Assembly (NCBI RefSeq): GCF_014108865.1
Contig: NZ_CP053928.1
Coordinates: 3,906,001-3,970,000 of the forward strand
DNA: 64,000 nucleotides
Reading direction: 5' to 3'
Source of the DNA: Nocardioides sp. WS12
GTDB taxonomy: Bacteria; Actinomycetota; Actinomycetes; Propionibacteriales; Nocardioidaceae
Shown here: piece by piece, positions 23,939 through 32,147 of the stretch
How positions within the stretch are numbered: position 1 is the stretch's first letter
Layout of the letters: every line of letters begins with the position of its first letter
Translations under genes and position numbers: made by a program
Notes under the pieces: model-generated
Told to the model about the DNA's origin: nothing
What the model saw: only the letters and a program-made list of their open reading frames with translations
Database searches by the model: none

Positions 23939-24964
23939 TCAGTTCTCGTCGAGGATGCGCGACATGTAGCGCGCAACCGCGCGCACCGCCGCCATCGATC
24001 CGGGGTAGTCCATGCGGGTCGGGCCCACGATGCCGAGGGACGCGAGCGCGTCGTCGGGGCCGTAGCCCGTCGCGACGACGCTGGTGGACGCCAGTTCCTG
24101 GTAGGGCCCTTCGGCACCGATCCGGACCGTCACTGCGCCACTGCCGGTGGCTTCCCCGAGGAGCTTGAGCAGGACGACCTGCTCCTCCAGCGCCTCGAGG
24201 AGGGGACGGACCGAGGTGTCGAAATTGTCACCGAAGCGGGCGAGGTTCGCCGTACCGCCGACGACCACCCGCTCATCCGATCGGTGGTCACTCATCGCGT
24301 CGACAAGGGTGTCGACGACCGAGACCGTCACCGCGGACGGAGCCGGGGCTCCCTCCTCGGGACGGATCAGGCCGTTGAGGGCGGCCGCCGCCTCGGCGAT
24401 GACCTCGCCGGTCGCGGCCAGGTTGACGCGCGAGCGCAGTGCGGCGAGGTCGGCCTCGGCCAGGTCGCTCTCGAGCTCGACCAGGCGCTGCTCGACCCGA
24501 CCCGAGCTGAGGATCAGCACGACCAGCAGGCGCGTCGGGGTCAGCGCGACGATCTCGACGTGGCGCACGGTCGAGTGCGACAGCGAGGGGTACTGCACCA
24601 CCGCGACCTGACGGGTCAACTGGGCCAGCACCCGCACCGAGCGGTGGACGACGTCGTCGAGGTCGACCGCCCCGTCCAGGAAGGTCGCGATCGCGCGGCG
24701 CTCTGCGGACGACGTGGGCTTGACGGTCGAGAGGCGGTCGACGAAGAGTCGGTAGCCCTTGTCCGTCGGCACCCGGCCGGCGCTGGTGTGCGGTTGGGCG
24801 AGGTAGCCCTCGTCCTCCAGTGCCGCCATGTCGTTGCGGATGGTCGCCGGGGACACGTTGAGGTGGTGGCGTTCGACGAGCGCCTTCGAGCCCACGGGCT
24901 CCTCGGTCGCGACGTAGTCCTCGACGATGGCGCGCAGTACGGCGAGCCTGCGGTCCTCCTGCAT
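23939..24964 (-). CDS. hrcA: Heat-inducible transcriptional repressor HrcA
   Basis: A 341-residue HrcA repressor, which binds CIRCE to silence chaperone genes when GroE/DnaK are free. The N-terminal winged helix contains LRAIVEDYVATEEPVGSKALVERHHLNVSPATIRNDMAALEDEG. The rest is the GAF-like dimer domain. The frame is open to a GTG at 25015, but that codon lies inside the CIRCE element. The ATG at 24964 has a perfect GGAGGT site about 6 nt upstream and gives the usual MQEDRRLAVLRAI start, so it is chosen. Confidence 0.95.
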   Translation of the reverse strand: MQEDRRLAVLRAIVEDYVATEEPVGSKALVERHHLNVSPATIRNDMAALEDEGYLAQPHTSAGRVPTDKGYRLFVDRLSTVKPTSSAERRAIATFLDGAVDLDDVVHRSVRVLAQLTRQVAVVQYPSLSHSTVRHVEIVALTPTRLLVVLILSSGRVEQRLVELESDLAEADLAALRSRVNLAATGEVIAEAAAALNGLIRPEEGAPAPSAVTVSVVDTLVDAMSDHRSDERVVVGGTANLARFGDNFDTSVRPLLEALEEQVVLLKLLGEATGSGAVTVRIGAEGPYQELASTSVVATGYGPDDALASLGIVGPTRMDYPGSMAAVRAVARYMSRILDEN

Positions 24965-25008
24965 GCCCCACCTCCCTGTCGTCCCTGGTGTTGTCGCGTC
25001 GGTTTCGT

Positions 25009-25035
25009 CTGGCACTCCACTCCGGCGAGTGCCAA
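25009..25035. promoter_or_regulatory. CIRCE operator
   Basis: CTGGCACTC, a 9-nt spacer and GAGTGCCAA form an inverted repeat matching the CIRCE consensus TTAGCACTC-N9-GAGTGCTAA. It is 45 nt upstream of the hrcA ATG, implying HrcA autoregulation of hrcA-dnaJ-rsmE. Confidence 0.9.
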
Positions 25036-25103
25036 TGCTACCCGTGGAGACCCCGAAAGCCCGGACCGCCGGACCGAGACCTTCCCCGCATCCGGTCTCC
25101 CAT

Positions 25104-25122
25104 GTAGGTTAGGCTCACCTAA
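25104..25122. promoter_or_regulatory. DtxR/IdeR-type iron box
   Basis: GTAGGTTAGGCTCACCTAA matches the TTAGGTTAGGCTAACCTAA iron-box consensus at 17 of 19 positions. It lies 28 nt before the next start codon, so it should make that gene iron-repressed. Confidence 0.85.
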
Positions 25123-25149
25123 ATCAGATCGTCGAAGGAGAACCCCACC

Positions 25150-25899
25150 GTGTCCCTCGATACCGGTATCGACGCTGGTCGCGTCGACGTCCACCGTCTC
25201 GCCGCCGCGGCCCGCAGCATCCTGGCCTGCCCGGACGACGTCACCCTCGTGGTCGACGGGATCGACGACATCACCGCGGGACTCGACCAGGACCACCTCG
25301 AGATGCAGGACCACAGCGGGCGTCCGGTCTTCGCCTGCCCGGCCGACTCGGACCTCGCGCTCGCCGCCCACGACCGGCGTGGCGCCCTGCTCACCCTGCG
25401 CAGCGGGCTGGGCCGCCCGGGCTCCTCCGATCGCGACGCGACCCTCACCCTGTCCGGCCGGCTCGAGGCCAGCGGGCTCGAGGAGTGCGAGTGCTGCTGC
25501 GAGGTTCGCCTGCGGGTCAGCCTGCACCTCGACTTCGCCGTCCTCGCCCGCGAGAGCACCCCCGACGTCGCCCCCGACGAGACCCGGCTGCGGGTGCCGC
25601 TGGCCGCCTTCGGCTCGCGCGCCCACGACCTCAACCGCGGCTTCCTCCAGCGCTCGGTCGAGCACGCCAACGTCTGCCACCAGGACGAACTCCGCCGTGC
25701 GATCGCGACCCGGACCAACACGCGCCTCGGCGACATCGTCGGCGTCAGCCTCGCCGACCTCCAGACCACCGCCGTGGCGCTGCAGTGGGTCGACATCGAC
25801 GGCGCCCACGACGCCGCACTCAGCTTCCCCCGCGCAGCCACGAGCGCCGCGGACCTCGGCGAGCTCCTGCGCTCCGAACTGCACGCGGGTCTCTGTTGA
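25150..25899 (+). CDS. DUF2470-like protein, iron-regulated
   Basis: A 249-residue protein preceded by an iron box and a Shine-Dalgarno (AAGGAG). The C-terminal ~80 residues (HANVCHQDELRRAI...DLQTTAVALQWVDIDGAHDAALSF) resemble DUF2470, which is found with heme oxygenase-like or FMN-binding split-barrel proteins in iron and heme metabolism. Residue 115 onward has a striking ECECCC cysteine cluster. The N-terminal half could be a degenerate split barrel. DUF2470 proteins often accompany siderophore or heme utilisation genes. A role in iron acquisition is supported by the box, not by any seen catalytic residue. Confidence 0.7.
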   Translation: MSLDTGIDAGRVDVHRLAAAARSILACPDDVTLVVDGIDDITAGLDQDHLEMQDHSGRPVFACPADSDLALAAHDRRGALLTLRSGLGRPGSSDRDATLTLSGRLEASGLEECECCCEVRLRVSLHLDFAVLARESTPDVAPDETRLRVPLAAFGSRAHDLNRGFLQRSVEHANVCHQDELRRAIATRTNTRLGDIVGVSLADLQTTAVALQWVDIDGAHDAALSFPRAATSAADLGELLRSELHAGLC

Positions 25900-25907
25900 G
25901 GTCGGAC

Positions 25908-25913
25908 TAGCCT
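25908..25913 (+). promoter_or_regulatory. -10-like hexamer, leaderless type
   Basis: TAGCCT ends 6 nt before the GTG at 25920. Confidence 0.45.
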
Positions 25914-25919
25914 GACCGA

Positions 25920-26768
25920 GTGCCTTTCACCGAAGTAGCCGACCGCGTCTGGGTCCTGCGCCACCCCTGGTTCGACCTCAACGTCACCGTGGTCGGCGGC
26001 GAGCGCGGCTTGGTGGTCGTCGACACGCACGCCTCGTCCGTCGCCGCGACCGAGGTGATCGGCGAACTGCGCAAGCTCGACCGCGGTGACCTCGTCGCCG
26101 TCGTCAACACGCACGAACACTTCGACCACACCTTCGGCAACGCCACCTTCCTGCAGGAGTACGGCGACCTGCCGATCCACGCGACGGAAGAGGCGGCCGA
26201 ACGCACCGTCCCCGCCGGGGAGCGGATCAAGGGCATCTACCGCGCTGCCGACGACGAGCCACGCGCCGAGGAAGTGCTGGGCACCAGCATCCGGCCGGCC
26301 GACCAGACGTTCTCCAGCGCCGCCGTGATCGACCTCGGCGACCGCCAGGTCGAACTGGTGCACCCGGGACGCGGCCACACCGGGGGCGATCTCGTCGTCC
26401 GGATCCCCGACGCCGACGTCCTCCTGGCCGGGGACCTGATCGAGGAATCGGCCCCGCCGGGGCTCGGCGCGGACTGTTGGCCGATGGATTGGCCCGGCAC
26501 CCTCGACCTCGTGGTCGGGCTGTTGACGCCGGGCTCGGTGGTGGTGCCCGGCCACGGTGCGATCGTCGATCGCCGCTTCGTCGAGGATCAGTGCGACCAA
26601 CTGCGTGCAGTGGCCGAGACGATCCGCGACCTGGCCGGCCGCGGCGTCCCCGAGGCCGAGGCGATCGCCGCTGCGGAGTGGCCCTTCCCTGCCGAGGCAC
26701 TGAAGCACGCCGTACCGCGGGGCTATGCGCAACTCCCCCGGGCGCGGCGCCACCTCCCCATGGCCTGA
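25920..26768 (+). CDS. MBL fold metallo-hydrolase
   Basis: A 282-residue metallo-beta-lactamase-fold hydrolase. The HxHxDH-type motif appears as NTHEHFDHTFGNA, and GRGHTGGDLVVRIPDADVLLAGDLIEE supplies the later metal ligands. The following GHGAIVDRRFVEDQ continues the family pattern. Substrate is unknown. It starts with GTG after a leaderless-type hexamer, so it is a separate transcription unit from the iron-regulated gene. Confidence 0.88.
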   Translation: MPFTEVADRVWVLRHPWFDLNVTVVGGERGLVVVDTHASSVAATEVIGELRKLDRGDLVAVVNTHEHFDHTFGNATFLQEYGDLPIHATEEAAERTVPAGERIKGIYRAADDEPRAEEVLGTSIRPADQTFSSAAVIDLGDRQVELVHPGRGHTGGDLVVRIPDADVLLAGDLIEESAPPGLGADCWPMDWPGTLDLVVGLLTPGSVVVPGHGAIVDRRFVEDQCDQLRAVAETIRDLAGRGVPEAEAIAAAEWPFPAEALKHAVPRGYAQLPRARRHLPMA

Positions 26769-26788
26769 CCGCCTTAGGCTCGTCTGTC

Positions 26789-27637
26789 GTGGATCGCTAC
26801 GGGACCGACGTGATGGCCGGCGACTGGAAGGTCCCCAAACGGGGCCGCGCCGTGGAGACAGCCGGAGACATCGGCCTGGTCGTCGAAGAGGTGACCACCG
26901 ACTGGTGCGGCGAGATCGTGGCCGTCGACCGCGACCTCGACACGCTGACCCTCGAGGACCGACGCGGCAAGCGTCGTACCTTCCCGCTCGGCCCGGGCTT
27001 CCTGCTCGAGGGCAAGCCCGTGATCCTCACCGCTCCCCTACGGGCCGGCGCGTCCGGCCCGGCGAAGCCGACGCGCACCGCAAGTGGATCGATCGCCGTC
27101 CACGACGCCCAGGCCCGCGTGGCGCGGGCCAGCCGGATCTTCGTCGAGGGACGCCACGACGCCGAACTGGTCGAGAAGGTCTGGGGCGACGACCTGCGCA
27201 TCGAGGGCGTGGTGGTCGAGTACCTCGGCGGCGTCGACGACCTCGCCGACCACCTGGTGTCCTTCAAGCCGGGTCCGCAACGCAAGGTCGGCGTTCTCGT
27301 CGACCACCTGGTGCGTGGCTCCAAGGAGTCCCGGATCGCCGACGCCATCGCGCGCGGCCCCAACGGCAAGCACGTCCGGATCGTCGGCCACCCGTTCATC
27401 GATGTGTGGCAGGCGGTCAAGCCGGACCGGATCGGCCTCCGGGAATGGCCGACCATCCCCCGCTCGATCGAGTGGAAGAAGGGCGTGTGCCAGCACCTCG
27501 GCTGGCCGCACCGCGATCAGGCCGACATCGCCCGCGCGTGGAAGCACATCTTGTCGAAGGTGGACTCGTACGCCGACCTCGAACCCGCCCTGCTGGGCCG
27601 GGTCGAGGAACTGATCGACTTCGTCGCCGGCCCCTGA
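26789..27637 (+). CDS. DUF3097 family protein
   Basis: A 282-residue protein of actinobacterial family DUF3097. The start VDRYGTDVMAGDWKVPKRGRAVE, then ASRIFVEGRHDAELVEKVWGDDLR, KVGVLVDHLVRGSKESRIA and IVGHPFIDVWQAVKP, match the family end to end. The central part resembles a Toprim-like domain (EGRHDAE..DHL), hinting at a nucleic-acid function. The GTG at 26789 gives the family start and has TAGGCT 8 nt upstream. Open frame continues upstream to 26477, but inside the hydrolase gene. Confidence 0.88.
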   Translation: MDRYGTDVMAGDWKVPKRGRAVETAGDIGLVVEEVTTDWCGEIVAVDRDLDTLTLEDRRGKRRTFPLGPGFLLEGKPVILTAPLRAGASGPAKPTRTASGSIAVHDAQARVARASRIFVEGRHDAELVEKVWGDDLRIEGVVVEYLGGVDDLADHLVSFKPGPQRKVGVLVDHLVRGSKESRIADAIARGPNGKHVRIVGHPFIDVWQAVKPDRIGLREWPTIPRSIEWKKGVCQHLGWPHRDQADIARAWKHILSKVDSYADLEPALLGRVEELIDFVAGP

Positions 27638-27641
27638 GGGG

Positions 27642-27896
27642 TCAGAGACCCGCGCGGAACTGCTTGAGCACCTCGTCGACGCGGGCCTGGTCACGGGCCT
27701 CGAGCGGGATCAGCAACTCGGCCACGACATCGGTGAGTTCGGCGATCCGTCGGTTGAGCTGACGGTTCTCCTGGACCTCGATCTCGAGCGCAGCCACGCG
27801 GGCGCGCAGGCCGCTGGGGTCACGAAGTCGCTTCGCCACGGGCTCCGGGACCTTGTCCCTGGCCTGGGCACGCAGGCGGTTCTTGCGCTCGCTCAT
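27642..27896 (-). CDS. Small coiled-coil protein (DUF6752-like)
   Basis: An 84-residue protein. It has a basic N-terminus (MSERKNRLRAQARDKVPEPVAKRLRDP) followed by a heptad-like helix (RARVAALEIEVQENRQLNRRIAELTDVVAEL). It resembles the short actinobacterial DUF6752 family found beside glycosyltransferase and cell-wall genes. The ATG at 27896 is taken for its GGAG site about 6 nt upstream. The codon overlaps the stop of the upstream LicD-methyltransferase gene by 4 nt, so the two are co-translated. Confidence 0.65.
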   Translation of the reverse strand: MSERKNRLRAQARDKVPEPVAKRLRDPSGLRARVAALEIEVQENRQLNRRIAELTDVVAELLIPLEARDQARVDEVLKQFRAGL

Positions 27897-29455
27897 GTGG
27901 TCTCCTTCGGTTGCGGCCAGTGGGCGCGGATCCGGCACACGGCGGGATCCGGCGCGTCGTACATGTCTTCACCGGGATCGACGGACAGGTGCTCGACGAC
28001 ACCTCCGGCGCGCTCGATGGCTGCCTGGATCGTGGCCGGGGCCACCCGGCGCACGAGTCCGTGCGGTTCACCGGGCGTACCGTCCTCGGCCGCGTCTCCC
28101 GCGGCAGCAGCGGAGAACTCGAGGAACAACCGGCCACCTCCGGGCCGCAGCGCCATCCGCGCCAGCAGCCACAACTGGTCGAGCGCCGGCTCGTCGAGGC
28201 AACCGATCAGGTGTCGGGCATAGAGGTGGTGGGGATCGCGAGCCAGCCGGGTGCCGTGCATCAGGGTGGATCGGAGCTCGCCGAGGATCAGCTGATCGAC
28301 CTTGACGGTGAGTTCGCGCTTGCGGTTGCGGCGCCGGATGAAGCCGAGCGCACCGCGCGAGAAGTCGAGAGCGGCGACCCGGTGCCCGCGGCGCGAGAAC
28401 CACAGGGCGTCGCGACCGGTCCCGGGGCCGAGTTCGACCACGGGCAGGTCCCCGAAGCGCTTCTCTGCCCAGTGCGCGAAGGACGATGACGTGTTCGGCA
28501 CCCTCCGGACGTCGGGGCTGGCGAAGAACTCCGTCCAGCGACCCATCTCGGCGCGGAAACCGCGGAGCCAGCCGTCGAGGCGTCGTACGCCGGCCGCCGG
28601 GTCGGCGTAGCGGAAGGACGGGTCCGGCGTGCGCCACTGCGGGCCGTACAGGAAGGACAGCATCGCGTCGGTGTCACGCGGCGCCGGGAACTCGTAGCCG
28701 TGGAGCTCGATCGTCGAGAACGGGACGATCGTGTCGCGGGGCAGGTCCCCGCTGCGGTTGCCGAGCTGGAAGAACGTGTCGCCGACGTGGAAGGCCACGA
28801 ACACGTCGATGTGGCAGGTCCGGCCGTCGGACAGGGGCAACAGGAGCTTGATGTCGCCACCGGACATCCGGAGCAGGTTCCAGCCGCGCGCACGCATCGC
28901 GCGCCCGATCCTGTAGGACTCGGTGATGATGTCGGCCGGCGAGGAGTGCGGCGAGAGGTAACACAGGTCGGTGTCGGAGTCGTGCGCGAGCATCCGCCCC
29001 TCCCGGATCGCTCCGAGCAGGGCACCGTAGTTGAGGTAGGCGTCGACCTTGGCGTAGGTGCGCAGGTCCTCGATCGCCCGACTGGTGCCGGCCATGATCT
29101 CTTCGCGGATCGCCTCACCGGTGTCGGCGAAGGAACGCGCCAGGTGGCCGACCTTGTCGACCGAGAGGCGGTTGCCCGCCTTGTCGACCACAGCGAGCGT
29201 GCCTTCCCCGTCGCCCAGGCCGACCTCGTCGTCGTACAGGACGTCATCACCGGAGGTGTCCGTGACCCGGATCCGGCCACGGCCGTTCAAGAACGGGCGC
29301 AGCACGCCGGGCCACGGGACCAGGACGCCACCCTCGCGGGGTTCGCCGTCACGCACCGGCGTCGTCGACCACACGTAGTGGCCATCGATCTCGACCAGGA
29401 GCGGCCGGGTGTCGGCAGGAAGAAGGAGACCGTCGTCCGAAACGACCGCAGTCAT
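27893..29455 (-). CDS. LicD-like nucleotidyltransferase-fold / SAM methyltransferase fusion
   Basis: A 520-residue two-domain protein. After a beta-rich N-terminal domain (about 1-110), residues 142-164 (NYGALLGAIREGRML, then HDSDTDL with Asp159, 161 and 163) match the LicD metal-binding motif, with CHIDVFVAF (214-222) as the next block. LicD enzymes transfer phosphocholine or similar groups to cell-surface polymers. The C-terminal part is a class I methyltransferase with VVELGPGTGRDA (339-350). It is cotranscribed with a cytidylyltransferase (4-nt overlap), which would supply a CDP-activated substrate. Together they suggest modification of a teichoic-acid-like or capsular polymer; exact chemistry is unknown. 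Confidence 0.75.
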   Translation of the reverse strand: MTAVVSDDGLLLPADTRPLLVEIDGHYVWSTTPVRDGEPREGGVLVPWPGVLRPFLNGRGRIRVTDTSGDDVLYDDEVGLGDGEGTLAVVDKAGNRLSVDKVGHLARSFADTGEAIREEIMAGTSRAIEDLRTYAKVDAYLNYGALLGAIREGRMLAHDSDTDLCYLSPHSSPADIITESYRIGRAMRARGWNLLRMSGGDIKLLLPLSDGRTCHIDVFVAFHVGDTFFQLGNRSGDLPRDTIVPFSTIELHGYEFPAPRDTDAMLSFLYGPQWRTPDPSFRYADPAAGVRRLDGWLRGFRAEMGRWTEFFASPDVRRVPNTSSSFAHWAEKRFGDLPVVELGPGTGRDALWFSRRGHRVAALDFSRGALGFIRRRNRKRELTVKVDQLILGELRSTLMHGTRLARDPHHLYARHLIGCLDEPALDQLWLLARMALRPGGGRLFLEFSAAAAGDAAEDGTPGEPHGLVRRVAPATIQAAIERAGGVVEHLSVDPGEDMYDAPDPAVCRIRAHWPQPKETT

Positions 29456-29889
29456 GAGACCCCGCGGTGCGCGATCGCCTTGCGCAACGCGGTCGACGAG
29501 GTCTGCAACGTGTAGGGGAAGTAGGTCACTTCGACACCGAGGAGGGCCATCTCCGCTTCGAGGCGGATGCCCTTCGGCGTGCCCTTCCAGTCATCACCCT
29601 TGAAGATCTGGTGGAAGCCGATGTCGCGCCACGAGTCGGTCTTGCTGACCGTCTCTTCGGCGTAGACGGCGTCGACGATGCCGATCGCCTCGACGATCTC
29701 GATGCGCTCGGCCAACGGAACGGTCGGCTCGACGCCCTTGGTCTGCAGGCAGATGTCGTCCGCCACGACGCCGGCGACGAGGACGTCACACCACTGGCGC
29801 GCCTGCCGGAGGGCGTTCAGGTGACCGATGTGGAAGAGGTCGAAGGCCCCGGGTACGTAGCCGATCACGTTTCCCACCAGGACCCTCAT
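29452..29889 (-). CDS. Cytidylyltransferase family protein (TagD-like)
   Basis: A 145-residue nucleotidyltransferase of the glycerol-3-phosphate/phosphocholine cytidylyltransferase superfamily. HIGH (20-23) in GAFDLFHIGHLNALRQA is the nucleotide-binding signature, and SSTALRKAI is a variant of the C-terminal RTxGISTT loop. The FKGDDWKGTPKG motif is typical of TagD/PCT-type enzymes. It probably makes a CDP-alcohol or CDP-polyol for the LicD-like protein encoded next. The ATG at 29889 gives the usual N-terminus; a GTG at 29925 is possible but less likely. Confidence 0.85.
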   Translation of the reverse strand: MRVLVGNVIGYVPGAFDLFHIGHLNALRQARQWCDVLVAGVVADDICLQTKGVEPTVPLAERIEIVEAIGIVDAVYAEETVSKTDSWRDIGFHQIFKGDDWKGTPKGIRLEAEMALLGVEVTYFPYTLQTSSTALRKAIAHRGVS

Positions 29890-29970
29890 TTCCTCTTGCA
29901 CAGGCGCCGACTGTCGGCGCTCCACCTGTTCGTCGTTGCAGAACCTTATCGAAAGCCTAGCGAAAACTGC

Positions 29971-31188
29971 CTATCCCAGTAGGCGCCGCACCACGCCGTC
30001 GGCGAGCAATCTGCCGCGACGCGTCAACACCACACGGTCGGATCGATCCTCCACGAGGCCATCGGTGACGAGCTCGTGCAGCACCGTTTCCGTGCCGGTT
30101 CGGGTGCCCAGGACGTCCAGCGAGAGGCCCTCCCTCAGGCGGACTTCCAGCAGGACCCGCTCCACGGCACGGGTCTCCTCGTCGAGCACCTCCCGCGCGT
30201 GGGCGGGACTGAGCCCATCGGCGAGTCGTGCGGCGTAGGCCGTCGGGTGCTTGACGTTCCACCACCGCACACCTCCGACGTGCGAGTGCGCACCGGGACC
30301 GATCCCCCACCAGTCGGTGCCGCGCCAGTAGGCGAGGTTGTGGCGGCACCGGGCGGCGTCATCGCGTGCCCAGTTGGAGACCTCGTACCAGCCGAGGCCG
30401 GCGGCACTGAGGCGCTCGTCCGCCTGGACGTACTTGTCCGCGAGGTCGTCGTCGTCCGGCATCGGGAGTTCGCCGCGGCGGACCCGCCGTGCCAAGGCGG
30501 TGCCGTCCTCCACGATGAGCGAGTACGCCGACACGTGATCGGGCGCGCAGGCCAGCGCCGCATCCAGGGTCGTCGACCAGTCGGCCGCGGACTCCCCCGG
30601 TGTGCCGTAGATCAGGTCCAGGCTGATCTGGTCGAACCCGGCAGCGCGAGCCGCCTCGAAGACGACCGGCACCCGTTCGGGGTCATGGGTGCGGTCGAGC
30701 ACCGCGAGCACGTGCGGGACTGCGGACTGCATGCCGAACGAGATCCGGGTGAAGCCGGCGTCCCGCAACCGCGCCAGCGAGTCGGCGTCGACGGAGTCAG
30801 GATTGGCCTCGGTCGTCACCTCGGCGCCCGGCGCCAGGCCGAACTCGTCGTCGATCGCAGCCAGCATCCGGCCGAGGTCCTCGGGTGCCAGCAGGGTGGG
30901 CGTGCCGCCGCCGAGGAACACAGTCTCGACGGGAGCGTCGGTCTGACCGAGCACCGTGCGGGCCAGCCGTATCTCGGCGACCGCCTGGTCGGCGTACGAC
31001 GACCGGGAGACGCCGCCGCCGAGTTCCTCGGCCGTGTAGGTGTTGAAGTCGCAGTACCCGCACCGCACCCGGCAGAACGGAACGTGGACATAGACACCGA
31101 ACGGGCGGGTGCCGAACTCCACGAGCGCTGCAGCAGGGAGCGCTCCGTCGGTGGGGGCAAGGTCCCCCTCGGGGAGCGCGGACGGCAT
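29971..31188 (-). CDS. hemW: Heme chaperone HemW (coproporphyrinogen III oxidase-like radical SAM protein)
   Basis: A 405-residue radical SAM protein. CRVRCGYC is the CxxxCxxC cluster motif, followed by FNTYT; HemW proteins have this and lack coproporphyrinogen oxidase activity. GGGTPTLL and the C-terminal winged-helix-like region fit HemW, which delivers heme to apoproteins. It occupies the conserved place between lepA and hrcA, although about 7 kb of other genes are inserted on the lepA side. GAGACT lies 6 nt before the ATG (31195-31200). Confidence 0.93.
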   Translation of the reverse strand: MPSALPEGDLAPTDGALPAAALVEFGTRPFGVYVHVPFCRVRCGYCDFNTYTAEELGGGVSRSSYADQAVAEIRLARTVLGQTDAPVETVFLGGGTPTLLAPEDLGRMLAAIDDEFGLAPGAEVTTEANPDSVDADSLARLRDAGFTRISFGMQSAVPHVLAVLDRTHDPERVPVVFEAARAAGFDQISLDLIYGTPGESAADWSTTLDAALACAPDHVSAYSLIVEDGTALARRVRRGELPMPDDDDLADKYVQADERLSAAGLGWYEVSNWARDDAARCRHNLAYWRGTDWWGIGPGAHSHVGGVRWWNVKHPTAYAARLADGLSPAHAREVLDEETRAVERVLLEVRLREGLSLDVLGTRTGTETVLHELVTDGLVEDRSDRVVLTRRGRLLADGVVRRLLG

Positions 31189-31221
31189 GCGCCCAGTCTC
31201 CCCGAGCCATCGACCGATTGC

Positions 31222-32103
31222 CTACACGGGCACGTTGAGGGTGACGGTGTAGCCGTCGTCGATCGAACCGGTGACCGTGGCCAGTTGCAGTGAGTGCCCG
31301 TCGCTGAACACGTTGTCGGAGTCCAGGGAGACACCCTGGAAGGTCGACACGCTGCTGTCGTAGCCGTCCGCGTTGTTGTAGACGTCGTTGCAGACGTCCT
31401 CCGGCAGCGCCAACTGCGAGGTGCGCAACTTGTTGCTCGCGTTGGTGGCCGCGTCGAGGCTCTCGTAGACCTCGAAGTGCATGTGCGGCCAGCGCCCGGA
31501 ATAGCAGGCCGGGAAGATCGTGGTGAAGGTCAGGTTGCCGTCGGCATCGGCCTCCTGCACCCCGCGCAGGTAGTTCTCGCCGGAGATCTCGTCGTCGTAG
31601 AGCGAGTAGTAGCCGTCCCGGTCGCAGTGCCACAGGTAGACGGCCGCGCCGGCGAGTGCCGTGATCGAGTCGCCGTTGAGGTCGTAGATCTTGAGCTTCA
31701 CGGTCGTCGGGACACCGGCGGCCACGCCGGAGGCCGAACCGAAGCTGCTGGTGATGTCGCTGCGGACGACGCCCGACTCGGTCAGCACGTTCGGGCCGTT
31801 GCTGCCGTCCCCCGGATAAGGACCAGCCGTCTCCTCCGGGATTTCGCCATCGGCGACGGTGACGTTCGAGTCGCCGCCCGGAGCCCCGCCCGCAGGCGGT
31901 GCGCCGCCCGGTCCGCCGCCGGTGGCAGCCGAGGTCGTGCTCGATGCACTGTCCGTCGTACCAGCGTCCGAGCCGCAGGCGGTCAGTGCAGCGGCAGCAC
32001 CGACGCCGCCGAGGAGGCCGAGCAGCCCACGACGCGCCATGATGCGCGGCAGGTCGTGGGACAGCCCGAGGTCGTGGTCTTCGATGTCTTCACTGTGGCT
32101 CAT
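31222..32103 (-). CDS. Tat-exported intradiol ring-cleavage dioxygenase-like lipoprotein
   Basis: A 293-residue protein with a Tat-type leader (ARRGLLGLL) that ends in a lipobox (LTAC), then a Gly/Pro/Ala-rich linker. The C-terminal domain of about 190 residues has the intradiol dioxygenase fold: AGAAVYLWHCDRDGYYSLY and GRWPHMHFEVYE supply the Tyr/His iron ligands. True enzymes cleave catechols, but exported actinobacterial members are of unknown substrate, perhaps lignin-derived or cell-wall aromatics. A GAGG site precedes the ATG. It is a single gene. Confidence 0.8.
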   Translation of the reverse strand: MSHSEDIEDHDLGLSHDLPRIMARRGLLGLLGGVGAAAALTACGSDAGTTDSASSTTSAATGGGPGGAPPAGGAPGGDSNVTVADGEIPEETAGPYPGDGSNGPNVLTESGVVRSDITSSFGSASGVAAGVPTTVKLKIYDLNGDSITALAGAAVYLWHCDRDGYYSLYDDEISGENYLRGVQEADADGNLTFTTIFPACYSGRWPHMHFEVYESLDAATNASNKLRTSQLALPEDVCNDVYNNADGYDSSVSTFQGVSLDSDNVFSDGHSLQLATVTGSIDDGYTVTLNVPV

Positions 32104-32147
32104 GTCCTCAGTGAAGACGGGCAGTCTGTGCGTCTCCTGTGTGCTCT

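Noticed and set aside
22733..25915. 1060-residue plus-strand frame over dnaJ and hrcA
   Set aside because: It is the mirror frame of GC-rich minus-strand genes and shows no domain.
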